NCBI GenBank assembly: GCA_014526335.1
Contig: JACTAT010000010.1
Span: 5,698,282-5,762,281 of the forward strand
Length of the DNA: 64,000 bases
Source: Chrysaora quinquecirrha
Lineage: Eukaryota > Cnidaria > Scyphozoa > Semaeostomeae > Pelagiidae
Direction: 5' to 3'
This document shows, piece after piece, positions 12,501 through 27,500 of this stretch; the stretch's first letter is position 1, and every line of letters starts with the position of its first letter. The translations under genes and the position numbers were made by a program. The notes beneath the pieces were generated by a model. The model did no database searches. It saw only the letters and a list, made by a program, of their open reading frames with translations, and had not been told where the DNA came from.

Positions 12501-15500
12501 TGCTCTTTTGCACAGGTTTCTCAAGACCTTTGGCGAGGACTGAAGAATCGCCAGCCTCATAGTAATCAAATACTCAATATCTAAGAACTGACATCTACAT
12601 ACCCAGCAAGCAAAGAACGCCCGAAATTTGGTAATTCCACCTTGTGGTCAAAGTGCCTAAAAGCAATAATAATCAATAATTTGTCATTTAAGCTGCTGAA
12701 ATAACAAAATGGTCTCAGAATTGTAATGAGGTTGTTTTAGTTTCAGGGAAAACACTAATTTACAAAGAAATGAAAAAATAACGAGTGATTTTTTGAAAGT
12801 CCAGAAGGAGAATTCTTACCTTTGAGGTACAGCTTTTACTTCAGACCTAAAATTCAAGAAGAAAATAATTGAGATGATGTAGATGATGTGGCAGAGACTA
12901 ATTCTATCCAGATATTGATGAAGTTGATAAATCTTACAGTTAGGCCAATTAGGCAAGTCAGTTTCATATAGGCATGAAAATGGTTGTTGTTGCTTCCAAC
13001 GGTTGTTACAAGATTCTCTCGTTACCGAATAGTGGAGCTTCTGTACGAGTCAACTGCAGTAGGACTTTCTTTAACAAAAGCACACGATGATGAACGCATT
13101 GTTGTCAGCTGCAGTAAAGATTGCAACGACACATTCACACTAAGGTGAAGGTGCAGGTGACACGGTGTGCTTAGCACCAGTGGCTAGGATCTCAGAAGTA
13201 GATGAACTAAGGAGACATCGACCCTGGCTGTGACGCTACTGTGGCTGGGGCTCGAACCCCGACCACACTAAGTTCTCGACACCAGTAGGTAGCTGAACGA
13301 GAAAATTTTCAAAAAAATTCTACAAGAAACCACAACTTAAACTTACTCTGGTAGATGAATTTCAAGTAGATTCATAGACGCAACGTCATCATCCAATTCA
13401 ATTTCTTCTGGCCTGCAATCATCTTCAACGATCTCATGCAAATCCAATTCAATTCCATTGTGATCAATTTGCGACATAAGCTCCTCGTTGGTAAAACTTG
13501 AATAATCAGAATCAACATCTAGCGATCTCATCTCTGCCCTGCGGAAAAACTCTACGCAAGATGCGCAGGAGCTTTGCCTTGATAACGTAGACTGACAATT
13601 ACTAACTGTTTCTGAGCCATACTCGCTTGTTTCCTGGTTTGAACAGAAACATGATTTGGCGTCTATATCTGAGTGTATTGAACTATCTGCTGCATCACGA
13701 TAATCAGCTTTTAAAGATGATTTTCATTGTGTAAGCTTATTTCACTGCATGTTCTCCAAGGGTACTGTTTTTCTGGACAGCAATAACATCTAAATGTTGG
13801 ATGCTTTGGTAAATGAGTCAGTAAACTTATTTTACTTGTATCAGAATGCGCTATTACTTTCCTATCTATCAACTCCGTTTTTAATGGTTTTCCTCCGTCT
13901 ATTTTCGATTTTTTATTTTTAGCATTCAAATCTTTCTCAAATTCAACATGTCTGCTCTCGCCATCTTTCTTCGCGGTAATTTTTTCAAATTTCCCAGACT
14001 TCTCCCACCAATGTAGTCAATACTTTGAAGAACAGAACACATGCAGTCACAGATCTCCTCAGCGTCGTCAAAAACAGCGTCGTCCTCAATCAACGTTTTA
14101 GCCCTGTCTCCCTTTACCAAACATTCTTGGTCCATGTTTTTGACATCCGGCGTGCTCGGAAGATTTTCCGCCCAACTGTCAATAATAGGAGTATTGGTCG
14201 GCGTTTTACTATAGCAGCTTAGTCGATCGCTATTCTTTATTGAAAAACCATCGTAGTCATTATCCAAATGCATACTGATTGAATACTCTTTTATATCACT
14301 GCATCGAATAAAGTAACTAAGAACGTATAATATTTGTCGGACCAGACTAGGATCTTTGCCAACAACAATTGTTTTTGTAACTTTTGGAGGATAACCAAGG
14401 GTGCCATATAGGTCTCTAAAACAGAACGTGGATAAACGAAAATTAGACTAGTAACGAAAACTGAAATTACTTATAAGGAATCGTAAAAGATCAGAGAGCA
14501 CTGACCGATCAAACATTTTTGCTGAAACATTTGATTTGCCATATAAGTAATGTTTGAACGTTTGGCCACGTCGCAAAACATTGCTTCCTTGTTAGAATTG
14601 CTATGACAATGATTTTGAAAACTCCAAAAATTTTCTACATGTGACAAGCAAAATATTTTCAACAAGAAATGTTTTGCAACGTGGCCAAACGTTACAACAT
14701 TTTGCTTAAGAAAAAATTTCAGATGCTTGACAAACAATGTTGGATCGTTTGGCCAAAGCCCAATAAAACAGGTCATTGTTTTTAAAACTTTAAGACATTC
14801 CGAATTGAACAAAAACATTGATAACAAAGTCAGTCGTTAAATAGGAAAGGGTGCTGCTAATTGTCTCTTGGTCAAATTCTACAATATATTTTTGGGAATT
14901 CCATTTAGCCATCGAAGAAGTTTAACTGTCTAAACCAGCTTCAGTGTTACTCGCTTAAAAAAAGGAAAGCCACATATTCGGGGGAAATGAATATTAAATT
15001 AAAGAAAAACGGAGGTTCGTGGCTTTTGTTATGTGGGTGGAAAATAGAGAAAATTCTTACCCGAGCTGTGCCCATAAGGGATTGTACGGATGACATCTTG
15101 CTAAAACGTCCAGCTACGAAAAAATTAATCATTTAGAAGATAAAAATTCCAGGAAAACTACAGTTAACTTAGAAAAGTCTAGATACACATGCATCATTAA
15201 CAGTATAATCCACAACCACCTACAACAGCTGCTTAATAACAATCAGTGAATGACAAAAATTAAGACTGGAATAAATGTATGCTACAAACATCGGTATCAA
15301 AGAAATCAGAACAACTAAAAAAGAAAACAAAAAAAGCAAGAGGCTGCAAATAGAAGACGAGGTAGCGTGCTAGGATTAAATCGAGTCAGTTTCCAATTGA
15401 GAGGTCCTACAGTTGACCTCCGAGAAATTCAGCTCTCACAGACAGGAAGAAGGGCACAATGAACGGCACAACGCTGAAAGGCTAAGCAAAGGTTAACTCA

Positions 15501-18500
15501 CTCACCGTTTTAGAAGAATGCTTATCCAAATAAGCCCTCATGTGTGCAGATCCACTCGGTGTGACAGTAGGCACCCAGGCCAAATGATGCGTCAGAACAG
15601 CAGTCAGCAATGAGGATAAAAAGCTGAAAAAACGATAAAATATACCATAATAGCTTTATCCAGTTCCCTCTTTATGCACCCTTCTTTATTATGCCCCCCC
15701 CCCCCACAGTGAAGTGATGTCCTTGCAAAGACCTCTCCACTACGCTCTAACACTATATAACAGTTATTGAGATCAATTGTTGTTAAACCTGCATCTTTTA
15801 AGTGAAGCCCAGCAATAAGATTTCTCTCAGACGTTTTGATGCAGTACTCGGCAAGTTTAGATGCCTAACACAGATATCTGGAAGGCCTTGCAAAGTCGAT
15901 AGTTCGTTGAAAAAGTGTATAAGACCCCTTAAAAATCTCTCAACGATCCCAATGGGGGCGATATACAAGACCTTTCACAGAAATACTCTACATAATCCTC
16001 TAAGCTCTCTAAGATTAAGTAATAGCAATTTTCGTTGTTCTCCATACATAGTAGGGGGGCTAGGAGGCCTGGAGTGTCCACTACTAACGATGGGACGTAA
16101 AGGTTAGGTTTCTTGAAGCTCAAAATACGCAAGATATAAGAGAAAAATCTAACTTAGCTGAATTATGTTTTCACTTACTAGTTATTTTCTTTCGTTTCAA
16201 AGTTCGTTATTGATTTGACCAAAATGCTAATAAATCTATCTGCAATTTCTTCTTGTTTATCACGAATATGCATCATGTTTAACCACACAGGCTCCTAAGA
16301 AAGATATAAATTAATATTTACTCGTGAAATAAAATAAATGATGGTAAAAAAGCAAATATGTCAAGATGGGAAACTTAAAAATATGCTTGCTAAATAATGG
16401 GCAGCTGTAGAATATGCAGGAAAATGAAAATATGTTTGGTAAAAGATGGGAAACTAAAAAATATGCTAGCTTAAGAATGAGAAACCATAAATAAGCCATT
16501 TTTTATAAGAAACTACGCTCTGAGCCATATAGTAGGGTTTCTTAACTTTTGGCACAATTGGTATATTAAAAGTTTCTTGCAGAGTTTCTTAACTTAGAAA
16601 TCGAAAATTAACAAATTTCAAGAAATACTTATTTAATGTGAAGGATCATGTTCTTAGCAGTCAAAATATGGACAGTTTCCGGAATTGACTCTAAGTATGA
16701 CAGCTTTTGGGGATTACTATTACGCAAGCACATCAAGTAAACTAGAATGCTGGATTTAAAAACGAAAATAGTTTTTTAGCATTTTTTGTTACTTCTTAGC
16801 CCACATTTCTTTCTTAGCCCCATTTCTTGATTTTTAGAAAAAAGGCATATATAGTTTTTTATGAGCGGTTTCTTATAAAAAAATGAGTGTTTTACAAAGC
16901 TTCAAGCTTTTTCTGTAGAGTACGTCTATTTAGCCTTATCCTTTCCCACTGCTCAAAGGTGCTACCTTAAAAGTTGACCCCAGGTTGTTAAACAAAACTT
17001 GAAAACTCCCCAAGAGAGAAGAAGGGAATATACTTTGGCTGAACCAAATAAACATGCGGTAGTACAAATATACATGCAAATTTCATTGTGTGTGTAGCTA
17101 TGTTTTTCACGCAACTTCAAAAATTAGGGTATTCCGTGTTGCAGGACGGAATTATTATGCAATTATTTGATACATTCAACTCAAATACTTTGAATACTTT
17201 TAAAGGTACTAATATTCTTAAAAAACAACTCACAAGTAGTCGAGGAGCAGAATAAAAGTTGAGAACTTCATCTTTGAAATTTTCCACAGCCTGCAAATAA
17301 AAATATCCCGATAGCCAGATATTCAGAACATTGGCAAGTTAGCGAGTATGAAGACAATCCTGGATGAACGAGATCTTAGGGCCTGTTTACATGTAGCAGA
17401 GCCAGCATTTGTAATCGAGATGGCTCGGTTTGGCGAGATGATTTTTCAGAGCGGGTCAAGCTGCAGGGCCTCTTTTTAGGGGATTAAACTAGGAGGGCAA
17501 AAAATTCAAGGGGACTTATTGTTTTATTGTTCTATTGTTTTATCTTCAACGCTTTCTTTCATAGTGCCAGTCCAGTTGTGGCATGTCCTTTCTTCTTTCT
17601 CTAAGTCTTTTTGTCCAGAGCTGGAGAAATAACAAGGTGGCATCTGTATTTCAGTTGAGAATTTATACCGTGCAAGTTACACTGATGCTACAGCTGGCTG
17701 TAAATGCGCCGACGGCGTACAGGGACCCAGAGATGTTCCTAATTAAATTAAGGAGGTCAGGGGGCATGCTTCCCCAGAAAATTTTTCAAAATACAACCTC
17801 GAGATTGGCCTAGGTTGACTTTTCTTGGCAGTTTTCTTTTGAGCGGACATTGTACTAGGGGGGAAACTTTATGAAACTAGGTGGGCAATTATAGGGACTA
17901 GGGGGCATTTGCCCCCCCTAGTTATTATGTTAAAAGAGGCCCCGTCAAGCTGGTCTCCATTAACATTACAGCTGGCGCTGCCAATTTCAATGTTTCACAA
18001 ACAATGTTTGGTCGTCTGACCAGGGCGTAAGATGCTGATTATAATCCAAACATTGCCAAACAACGTTCAAAGGTGTTCTGGGGTCGTGGTGTTATCCAGC
18101 TGACTCGTGTGTCAGAAGCTTAGGGAGGTCGGGGGTTCGAGCCTCAGCTACAGTAGCGTCACAGCAAGAGTCCAGGTCTCGAGTAGTTAGCATACTACTG
18201 ACATCCTAGCGACTGGTGCTTAATACACCTTGTTAAAATTTCATCTCGCCCGACCGGGCTTGCCCACTCTGCATGTAATAGCAAAATGAGCAAACAAAAG
18301 ATTCTTGTGCAACAAAAATGTTCCGTTACTGTCATTTTTTGGCTCTGGCTGTAGTTACTGTTTTTTCTTTCTCTGATAGAATAGCATTTTCTGTTTACTG
18401 TAATGCGATGATGATGATGATGTACCCAAAGGTTTCGGGCAGGAGAGATCCACATCCTTTTCTCAAGGATCTCATCTCAATGGGCTGGGTGATCACGCAA

Positions 18501-21500
18501 TTACAAGACTTGCAACCAAAAGAATCCAATGTTCTGCCAGATCTCTGTAAGCGAGCCAGCCCACCTTACCGGGCCGGCCAGCTTCCACGTAAACAGGCCC
18601 GATGGTAAAAAATACGCCAGCAACGACAAGGAAATTACAGGAACTAAGATAACACGGAACACAATGCAACCTTATTGAACGGACTTACCTCAACAGCAGA
18701 TACAATAAAATTCTTCTTTGAAAATAAAGCCTTTTCTATGGTTATTCTTAACTTCTGAAGTTGTCTTTCATATAACGTGTAGTGAGAGAACAGGAAGTTG
18801 TGAAAAGCCCTGAAAAAAAAAGTTAAAAATCATATTAATCAAGCGAACTCTGTGCAATTCTAGCCTAATTAACAAAGACATAACGAATGCTGTTTTGTGT
18901 AAAAAAGCGCTTATTTAGGCTACGTTTACACGACATCGGATCTAAAGTGGGTCGGATCCAGAAGTTCCAGCATTGGTACGAATAGGCCTTCCGGATCTGA
19001 TCCGTTTTTTTGGTCTAAGCAATTGATGCGCGCATGGTTACTGAATATTTCTATAGTAATTTGTAATAATATTTTCAAAGACAGCCAGGTTTAGATCGGA
19101 CTCATCTGTTTATACGATGCAACAGTAGATCAGATCTAAACTGGAACGCTTTCCAAAGCGATCTAAAAGTAGGTCGGTTCGCGTACCAGAAATGAATCAG
19201 ATCTATGAAACTGTGTGTAAACGGAAGGCCTACACTCTTTTTTTCATAAGAAACTAAGATTTTCTTATATTTTATTGGTCAGTACTCAAAGTTTCTTAGT
19301 TTTGGGACAAATTTGGTACTGAAAGTTTCTTAACAGTTTCTTAGAATCAAAATTTTTAAGTGCCAAAACGGCGAAGCAATACAATTCAAGTTTAGATCAG
19401 CTGTTTTTTCTGTCAAAATAGACACTTATGGTGTAACAGAAGTTTGTTTTCTCGATGCTTTATTTCTAATTCTAAAGATTCTTGAGACCTGCGAGCTTCT
19501 TACCATTTTCGGTCGAGTACTGAAAGTTTCTTAACCAATATTGATCTCAGTACTGAGTTTCTTATAAATGGGTTTCTTATAAAAAAAATGAGTTTATGCG
19601 TACCAAAAGTAGATCGGATCCACTCTAGATCCGATCCATTTTGATCGTGTAAACGTGGCCTTGCAAGGGTGTAAAAAAGCAACGGCCATTTCACTCGTCG
19701 AAAACCGTACGAGATCTTTATTGAAGCAAAAGGATTCTCACAAGATTCCAAAGAAAACAGCCGAGATTCTAGCTAAGGATGTACGAGATTCCAATGATTG
19801 AATGGCCCCTCGTTAATAAGCTCATTTTGGGTGAACGGCAAGCACAGAGGCAAGACGAAAAATCAGAGCAAGTGAAAAAACCATCGACGTACGAACACTA
19901 GAGCATTTCTAACTCAGATATCTAAGCTGAAACCAACAAATGCAATGCATTTTACTTCACAGACTCAAATTCTAATATGCCAACGTCCATATGCATGCAC
20001 GGAAAACAAGCCAAGGGAAACAGAACAGACTTTTTCTATTTTAGGAAACTTCTCTAAAAGCTTCCACTCGGCATAAACTAAGGAATTCACATAAAAATAA
20101 GAGAGAAATTAAAGAAAAATCCACCATACTTGTTTCTTTCTTCGTGTGATTCCCAGAGTTTGAAAACTACGCCAATACCTATCTTTGGCTGTCGTCGATA
20201 AATAGCAGGCAGCTAAAATTGAATTAACTATAATTTAGGTATGTGTGCCTCAAACAACATTATTTATGGAAATTATTAGTATTTAGGAAGGTCATCCTTT
20301 ACAGTTAATAAATATCGTGCAAGACTGGTAGGCAAATTTTCAAAAAGTTCCACCTTAAAATCTGTGACAGTGAAGACACATGGGCAAATAGCTCAAAAAA
20401 GGACGTATTAACTTCGTCATTAGCTAGCTCCGTAAACAAATCCAAGGGGCAATTCACTAAGAACCTGCCACACTCTTGTCATAAGTTCTATTCGTTTCAC
20501 GGAAATCCCTAAAAAAACTTTAAAGCCGTGTTTATGCTGACCTACGATACGTCAGAGCTGACGCCAACAAGTTGTAATTGCTAACGTATGTCGAAATTTT
20601 GACAACTAGTCAGAAATTTTAGGATATACAGTTGACCGCTTGAACTCGGGATATACAAGAAACATTTTCGATTAAAAGAGTTCTAATTGAATACTTTAAA
20701 ATGTGAATATGAGTTTACATGCTATTCCAGCGCACTGGACTGTGCGGAATCAAGGTTGAAAAGTTGAAAAAGAATTTTCCAATATTAAAACACTTACCTC
20801 TTCACTGCTGGCAGCTTTGAGTTTAGAATACTGGTAATTTTCAAGTCGCGTCATCTGACTTCTTTGCAATCTCCGATTCAAACTACTGCCAGGTGAGGGA
20901 ACGGGTGAATACTGTGGTAGGTTACCACTTGAAATGTTTAAACCTATTAAGAATGAATGAAATTAGTATATGATCTCACTTTTATGAACGAAATAATCAA
21001 CATTTCAGCACTGTCTGTAGTATATGCTTTTTTATAAATCAGTTTTTAGGGAACGTAGATGTAGAAGGCCGGAAAACGTTTCAAATTTGAAGCCTTCTAC
21101 GATGACTGGGACACGAAAAATGTGATAAAGTTCAACACCAAGCTTGCGGAATTCCGAGTCCTATACGCAGGTGCGAGTGAAGACTGCATTACGTCAGACC
21201 AAGCTAGGTTTCTCATTGCAATTAATACCGAAAAACATACCAATTCTGATGAAGCAAGATTTAAAATCAAACAATACTGTAACTTACTATCTATTGAAGT
21301 CATGCTATAGTTTGCTGACTGTGCGTATATCAGTGATGAAGGTGTACTGTATGTTGGGTTACAGACAGAACCTAACAGGGAAATAAAGAAATCATTTGAT
21401 TAACAACGTCTTTCTAATCAGAAAGATTAGACGATGATAAGCATAGTCCAACCTTCCAGTCTTTTAAGTCTATTTCAATGTAAGGCCGAGCCTTGACCGG

Positions 21501-24500
21501 CCAAAAGAACAAACATTGTTTGTCAAACATTTAAATTTGCTTATCAAGCAATGTTTGAACGTTTGGCCACTTTGCTTGACAAGCAAAAGCAAGCAACAAT
21601 TTTTGTGTGAAGTTCAGAAAAGTTTTTTACCTGACACGAGCAAAGAATTATTTGACGAGCTGTGTTTTGCGACGTCGCAAAACGGTAAACATTTTGTATG
21701 AACAAGTTAAAAATCTTTGGCAAACGTTTGATAATTTTGCAAGGGCCTAAAGCAGTTCATCAAAGCCTGCTGGTATATTTTAACAGCTAAATACATATTG
21801 AAAATTGAACAAAAAGATCATGATGTGATAGTTATATCTACAAACCTGGGAGACTTCTGTTAGGACTACTGCACATCAAAGGAATTGAGATATTTCCAGA
21901 TGAGAAACTTCTCGGTTGACATGAGAATGACTCTGATTGACCAAAACTTGTTGAAGTGTTTCCTTCACTAGAATATCAACATAAACGTACAGTCAGACAT
22001 TATAAAACCTTATAATGTATGTTTTGTTGAGCCTCGATATTCCGAATATTCAGAGGAAACGAAATTTGTTCGAGTTAGCCAGCCTTCAAGAAATTCAAGG
22101 GTTACATACGTACTTATAAAGCAAGTAAAATCTAAAGAGACATAGAATGATTCAATAGCATGAATATTCAGTATCAAATGCTGCTTAACGTGACAAGAAA
22201 CCCTCTGCATAGACTTATTAGTCCCAGTTATCTTTCATCAAACCGAGACTAACATTGGTTTCAGCGATCCTGGCTTGAGCATCCAGCAGTTGAACTCAAT
22301 AGCGATTGCTATGACGTAATAAGTCTAACATTTGAAACTGATTTATTTACCTTAGTCCATTTCCTGACGATCTTGTTCTTGTTGCGAAGACTTTGCTGAG
22401 AAGTAGTTGCGGAGGAGTTCTGTTGAGTGGATTTAAAATTCATATATAAACTTTAAAAATAATTCCTTTAGTAATAAATTTATCATGGAAAGGTGTATTT
22501 ACGATTACTTAAGAACATGGAATAATGAGATGAAAATAATATAAGAAATCACCTTATATAATGAACCCTAATGATGGATCCCCTATGAGTCATAGTAACA
22601 GACCCAAACATCATTTCTCCCAACATGTTGATATCTGATTTTGGCTTCAAACACTAAACAAGAGAAAAATGCTTGGTAATAAAGAGCAAGGTCACTAGTC
22701 TAAGAAAAGCAAAAGTAGAATCGATAATCCATTTCTACTTACAAATTGTTTGACGCGAATGGTAAAACGTAGAGCAAAATGCAAAGGCAGTGTTTTTCCA
22801 AATTACAAATACATTACATTACATTACAAACTCATCCCAACGTCAAAGAGGATTTGGGCTAAGAGCAATATTGCATAAATACTTGTCACACTAAAGGTTA
22901 CAATGCTCCGAGTAAGGAGATTCGAGGCCAAAAGGTTCAGAAGAGACTGGGGCAGCCATGACCTCCTCATTATGTGACAATCTCAACACCAGCATTACAA
23001 GACATCAGCTCTTGCACAGTACACTTTGATGAGGATAACTTTGGCAGATCTCATTAAATCAAACTCACAGCACAAAGAATGTGTCTAGGTCATATGAAAG
23101 ACAAAAATAAAGAGCTTCAAACGAGAACCAATACGAAATAGATGTCAATAAAACAAGCTTTAATTACTCTGTATTTCGAATGTGCGCTCCGTGATGGTGA
23201 GTTTGTCAAACTCGAATTCGGTGTGCTGTGGAGGTTTCTTGTTTTTCAGCGACGGGTGCCTGAAAAATAAAATCAATATTAGTGTAAGAAATAGGTAGAT
23301 TACTAGTCTGGTGGAATTTGGTAGGTAGATAGAACTCACAACCACAGATTGTAACGTTGCAAGGTATTTTAAAGCACTTTTACAAATAAATTACGTCTGA
23401 GGAAACATTCTTTGTGATAAAAAGCGCCCAAGCTATGTTTGGTACTGAAAATAATATTCCAAAAGGATGATGAAAAGGTCGACGAAAGTAATTTTCATGC
23501 GACTGAACGAGAAAAACGGATTAATTTTTGGTGGCGAAGAGCTTTCTTGAGTATCTTCTCCCGTAAAAAAAGAAGTTCCGTTTCATAAGCAAAGAAAAAT
23601 ATCAGAATTCTAGGGGGTATGCTTCATGAAATATACCTCATCCTCGTTTACTTCAACAACTGCATCCGAGTCGAACAACAATGATTTCCCTTTTCTGTCG
23701 CATTCTCTGAATATCAGCACACGAATGTTGCCTTTGCCAAATTTCGGAAGCCTATAAAAGAAGAAGATTTTTCATTTCAAATCTCCTTGGGTAATGTTAT
23801 CGTAACAGTCCTTTAGGAGGTTTTTGACGGAATAATTAAGAGAATTTCAATTTTTGCTGTTCCAGTCCACAGACCGGACCCCGGCTATCTGACCCCGTCG
23901 GATCCCTCTCCTTTTAACGGTACTGCCCTTAGTCAAAAATAAAATCATGTGGCAGAAATCTTCAAAGTTGCATATTTCATCTTGACTTTCACTACCCTAT
24001 ATATTTAAGACTACTGTATCAACAACAATGGTTTGCTAATTCACTGGGATGTACCAATTTCTGTCATATGACTTGATAAGCTAGCCATATTGGTGAGCCA
24101 GCAGATCACATGACAACTGCCTGACCAAAGTTTATTTCGATGACAGAAAAGTGGCGATGTGTTTGAAATGATCAACCGTTAACCAAGGAGAAAATAAGAG
24201 GCTGGTTATGAGAGAGTTTCCAGCCGGGCTTGAATTTCAGCTCGGGAATACGTAGGATAAATGGCGCCAAAATTGAAATATTTTTGCATGAAACTGTAGC
24301 CAGAGTCAAACTGGGCTTGCGCAAAGAAAGTTTTCAGCCCGGGATGGAAAAAAATTTGCGATTACATGAGAAATCTCAGCCCGTTCAAGCGAGGTAGCTG
24401 AATGAGGGCTGGAATTCCAGCCTGGGCTGAGTTTTCAACCCGGGCTGAAATTATCTCATGTAATCACAAAATCAATTTTGCAGAGATATGACTGGAGAGG

Positions 24501-27500
24501 AGGTCTGAGTTAGCAGCCTGTTCAGCCGGGCTGAAATTCCAGCCCGGGCTGAAAACCCTTATATAATCAGCCCCTAACTTCTAGAAGTAAGCTTTGCGCA
24601 AAATTTTTTGCATGCCATCAGTCGTTGAAAACGCCCCTAGCGGTCATTTATTTCTACCGAAATCTCTGTTTCGTGAGCTTTTTAGAGACTTGAAATGCAG
24701 AGGTGAAATGACTTTTTAAACCTTTAAGCCTGTTTCGAATTTTTCATGGACGACAAATTCATCCCTTTTCGTTAACGTGCTTCAGTTTAAACGATAAAAG
24801 GAGAAATAAGTCGGTTATTGAGTTGAAACGCTTGAAATTGGTGTCCCGAAAATGAATCTTTTCCGATGGAAAAAAGGACATAAGTTCATAACCTCAAGAT
24901 CTTTTTGCCCATATTTGGCAATCTCAGCGTTTTGGAATCTGTCCACATCAAAATGATAAAGACGGTTCTGATTAGACAGAAAGAGTTCGTTTTCTCTTGG
25001 ACTCTTTGATGGGTTTTCATTGGTCTTTCCGCTGAATCTCCCCAGCTGATTTGGTGTTTCAAACACAATGCCAATTTACAATTTAGCTTCTCTTTCTTAT
25101 TAGTGCATTTCGAGCCGCATAAATTCCGCCTTAGTTGATTGTTTCGGTCTGTTTATGAGGTTCATAGCCTGAGGAGTCTCGGACGAAAAAAGCTTTTGAG
25201 TATGACTGAAAATTTTACGCTTTTTATCGCAAACATTGCAAATCTGTGAAGGCCCGATCTCAACACAACCTGGGAATTTTCGAAAGTATTAAAACAAAAG
25301 ACTTCATGAAAGTTCCTCAGATATACAGTACAATTCAGAACAATTTGCCTTTGTAAGGTCTAGTACAAATTAATTATTTAATGTGAACATCCTGTGGAGA
25401 AATCTAAATACCACAGGTGAACCTATTTTAAAAAGGCCAGATCTTGATATCTTCTATTACTAGACTATAGTAACCAAGCCGTCTCCATGCTTTATGAATA
25501 TTTATAAACATAGGAACTGAATTAAATCGATAGTATATAGAACAGCAAATAATATGAATGGTTTATGAGGGCCCAGGAAAGCCCTGGGAAATAATTTATT
25601 CTCTCAAACAGCAGGTAGCAGAAACTCAACAGCTGATTTTTTGCATAGTATCTAGACAGGAATGGCTTAGAAGCAAATACTCTAGGGATGTATCGGACAT
25701 GATAATCTCTTATCATAATTGTATTTCAAAATTATCAGGGCAACATTTCAGCAGAATTCTGTCTTTCGTTATGAGGCAATCAGAAATGTGGCTCTTTTAA
25801 TTTATTGTGCTGGTCAGATAAAAAATTGTGGAAACCCCAACTGAACATGTAAGGAAGCTTGGTTCCAGGACCAAGCTACCAGATTTGGTGAAGGCCTCTG
25901 GTCTCATATGATTTGTTTCACGGGCTTAAAGTGTTAAATCACATACATTGGAATCACTCCAAAACAACCATATAACCAACTCAGTTTTCCATCCTTTTGA
26001 GTTAAGCATATTACTATCTGACATGGAATATCTGCAGGCACAAGCTGAAGGTCCACATACTTGCTATACAGTAGCAGTTTGAAGCCTCTCCCAGGGTAAC
26101 AAAAACTGGTTTTTTTTGCTTGCTAAATTGCAACAATACATTCTTTACACAGTGCTTATCTAGCTGTGCACAGTTTGCTTAAAAGTAAGCTGTATTTAGA
26201 CGGTAAAGTATGCTAGCTTTGTCAGAAAAAACTATAGTTTTCTGTATATTTGGACTATGTACATGACAGGCAATTTGGCCAATCAGAAGATACAAACAAA
26301 ACTCTCAAGGAGCAAATATTATTGTTTCAGGTGGAATAGTTTGTTGTTATGGAAAAGTAATCTCACATAGACCCCAAGCATTGTGTTGAGCAGTGTACAG
26401 GATAACAATTATTATTCATGCAGACAGTAGCATTACTTCTTACTGCGATCTGTGCTGTTTATAAGTACCAATGAGGGACTCTTTCAGGGAAAAGCTACAA
26501 TGAAGTTTCTGTATGGAAAGTCGGTGAGATGAGCCAGTCAGAAGGGGATATAATATCATCCACATTATCTAAATATGGTTTGATCAACCTTAGGGCATTT
26601 TAGGGTTAAGCTCTGCTTGTCATGCTATCATGGCTGTGGTTCACATACTCGCATTGTTGTGCTCCTCAGGGGTGCCAGAGGCATGGGGGCAATCACCCTC
26701 ACCAAAATTGCTAAACTTTTTTATTTTCCCATTGTTCTGCCCTTTATTCCTTTTTTTGTTTTTGCCTTGCTGAGCTGTGTTACTTTGAGCACCCATGTTG
26801 CGTCTGAAACTACAGTACAGGCCATAAATAACTTAACCTATGCGAATTTCGTACGAATTCGCGCGAATTCGTACGAATTCGTGCGAATTCGCGCGAATTC
26901 GTACGAATACGAATTCGAATACGAATTTGGTGTTTTCTTTGCGAATTTCGCACGAATTTCGCTTCGTTGTTTTGCGAATTTCGCTGCGAATTTGTTGCGC
27001 AATGCCTTGTGCTCAAGTGTTAATCGTTTGCGAAAATAAAGCCTCTAGAATCTTATGCGAAATGATATCAAAACACGGAAGAATTTATATAAAAGGGCAT
27101 GGAAAAAAGAAATGTAGAATTACAATTTTATCCTGTTTTAAACGCCGTTTTAAATCAAAATAATCCTGTTCAAAATTCGGGGGAGATTTTATCTATTAGA
27201 ATCACCGTAACCTTTGCTATTGAAGCAAAGAAAACCAAGTTATAAGACTTGACAAAACAAAAAATATCGTGCCTACAGGTTTACGATAACTCAAACTTGC
27301 TAAAGGTGTTGAATTCATGATTTTAACGAGGGAGAAATACATTACAATATCAACATGATTTCGGCATCGAAGAAGGGAAAGCGGACTGAAGTTCATTAAG
27401 GCTCCGATAGAAAATAATAAGTTAGCCGTGTTTTGAATATTTCAAACCCAAAACAATAGCTCAATCGCTCCGACTTGCAAATCGTATCAGTATACAGTCG

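Noticed and set aside
23168..23259. Possible extra FNIP exon with acceptor and donor-like ends
   Set aside because: Length 92 would break the frame between the flanking exons, which join in phase without it, and the entering phase meets a stop.
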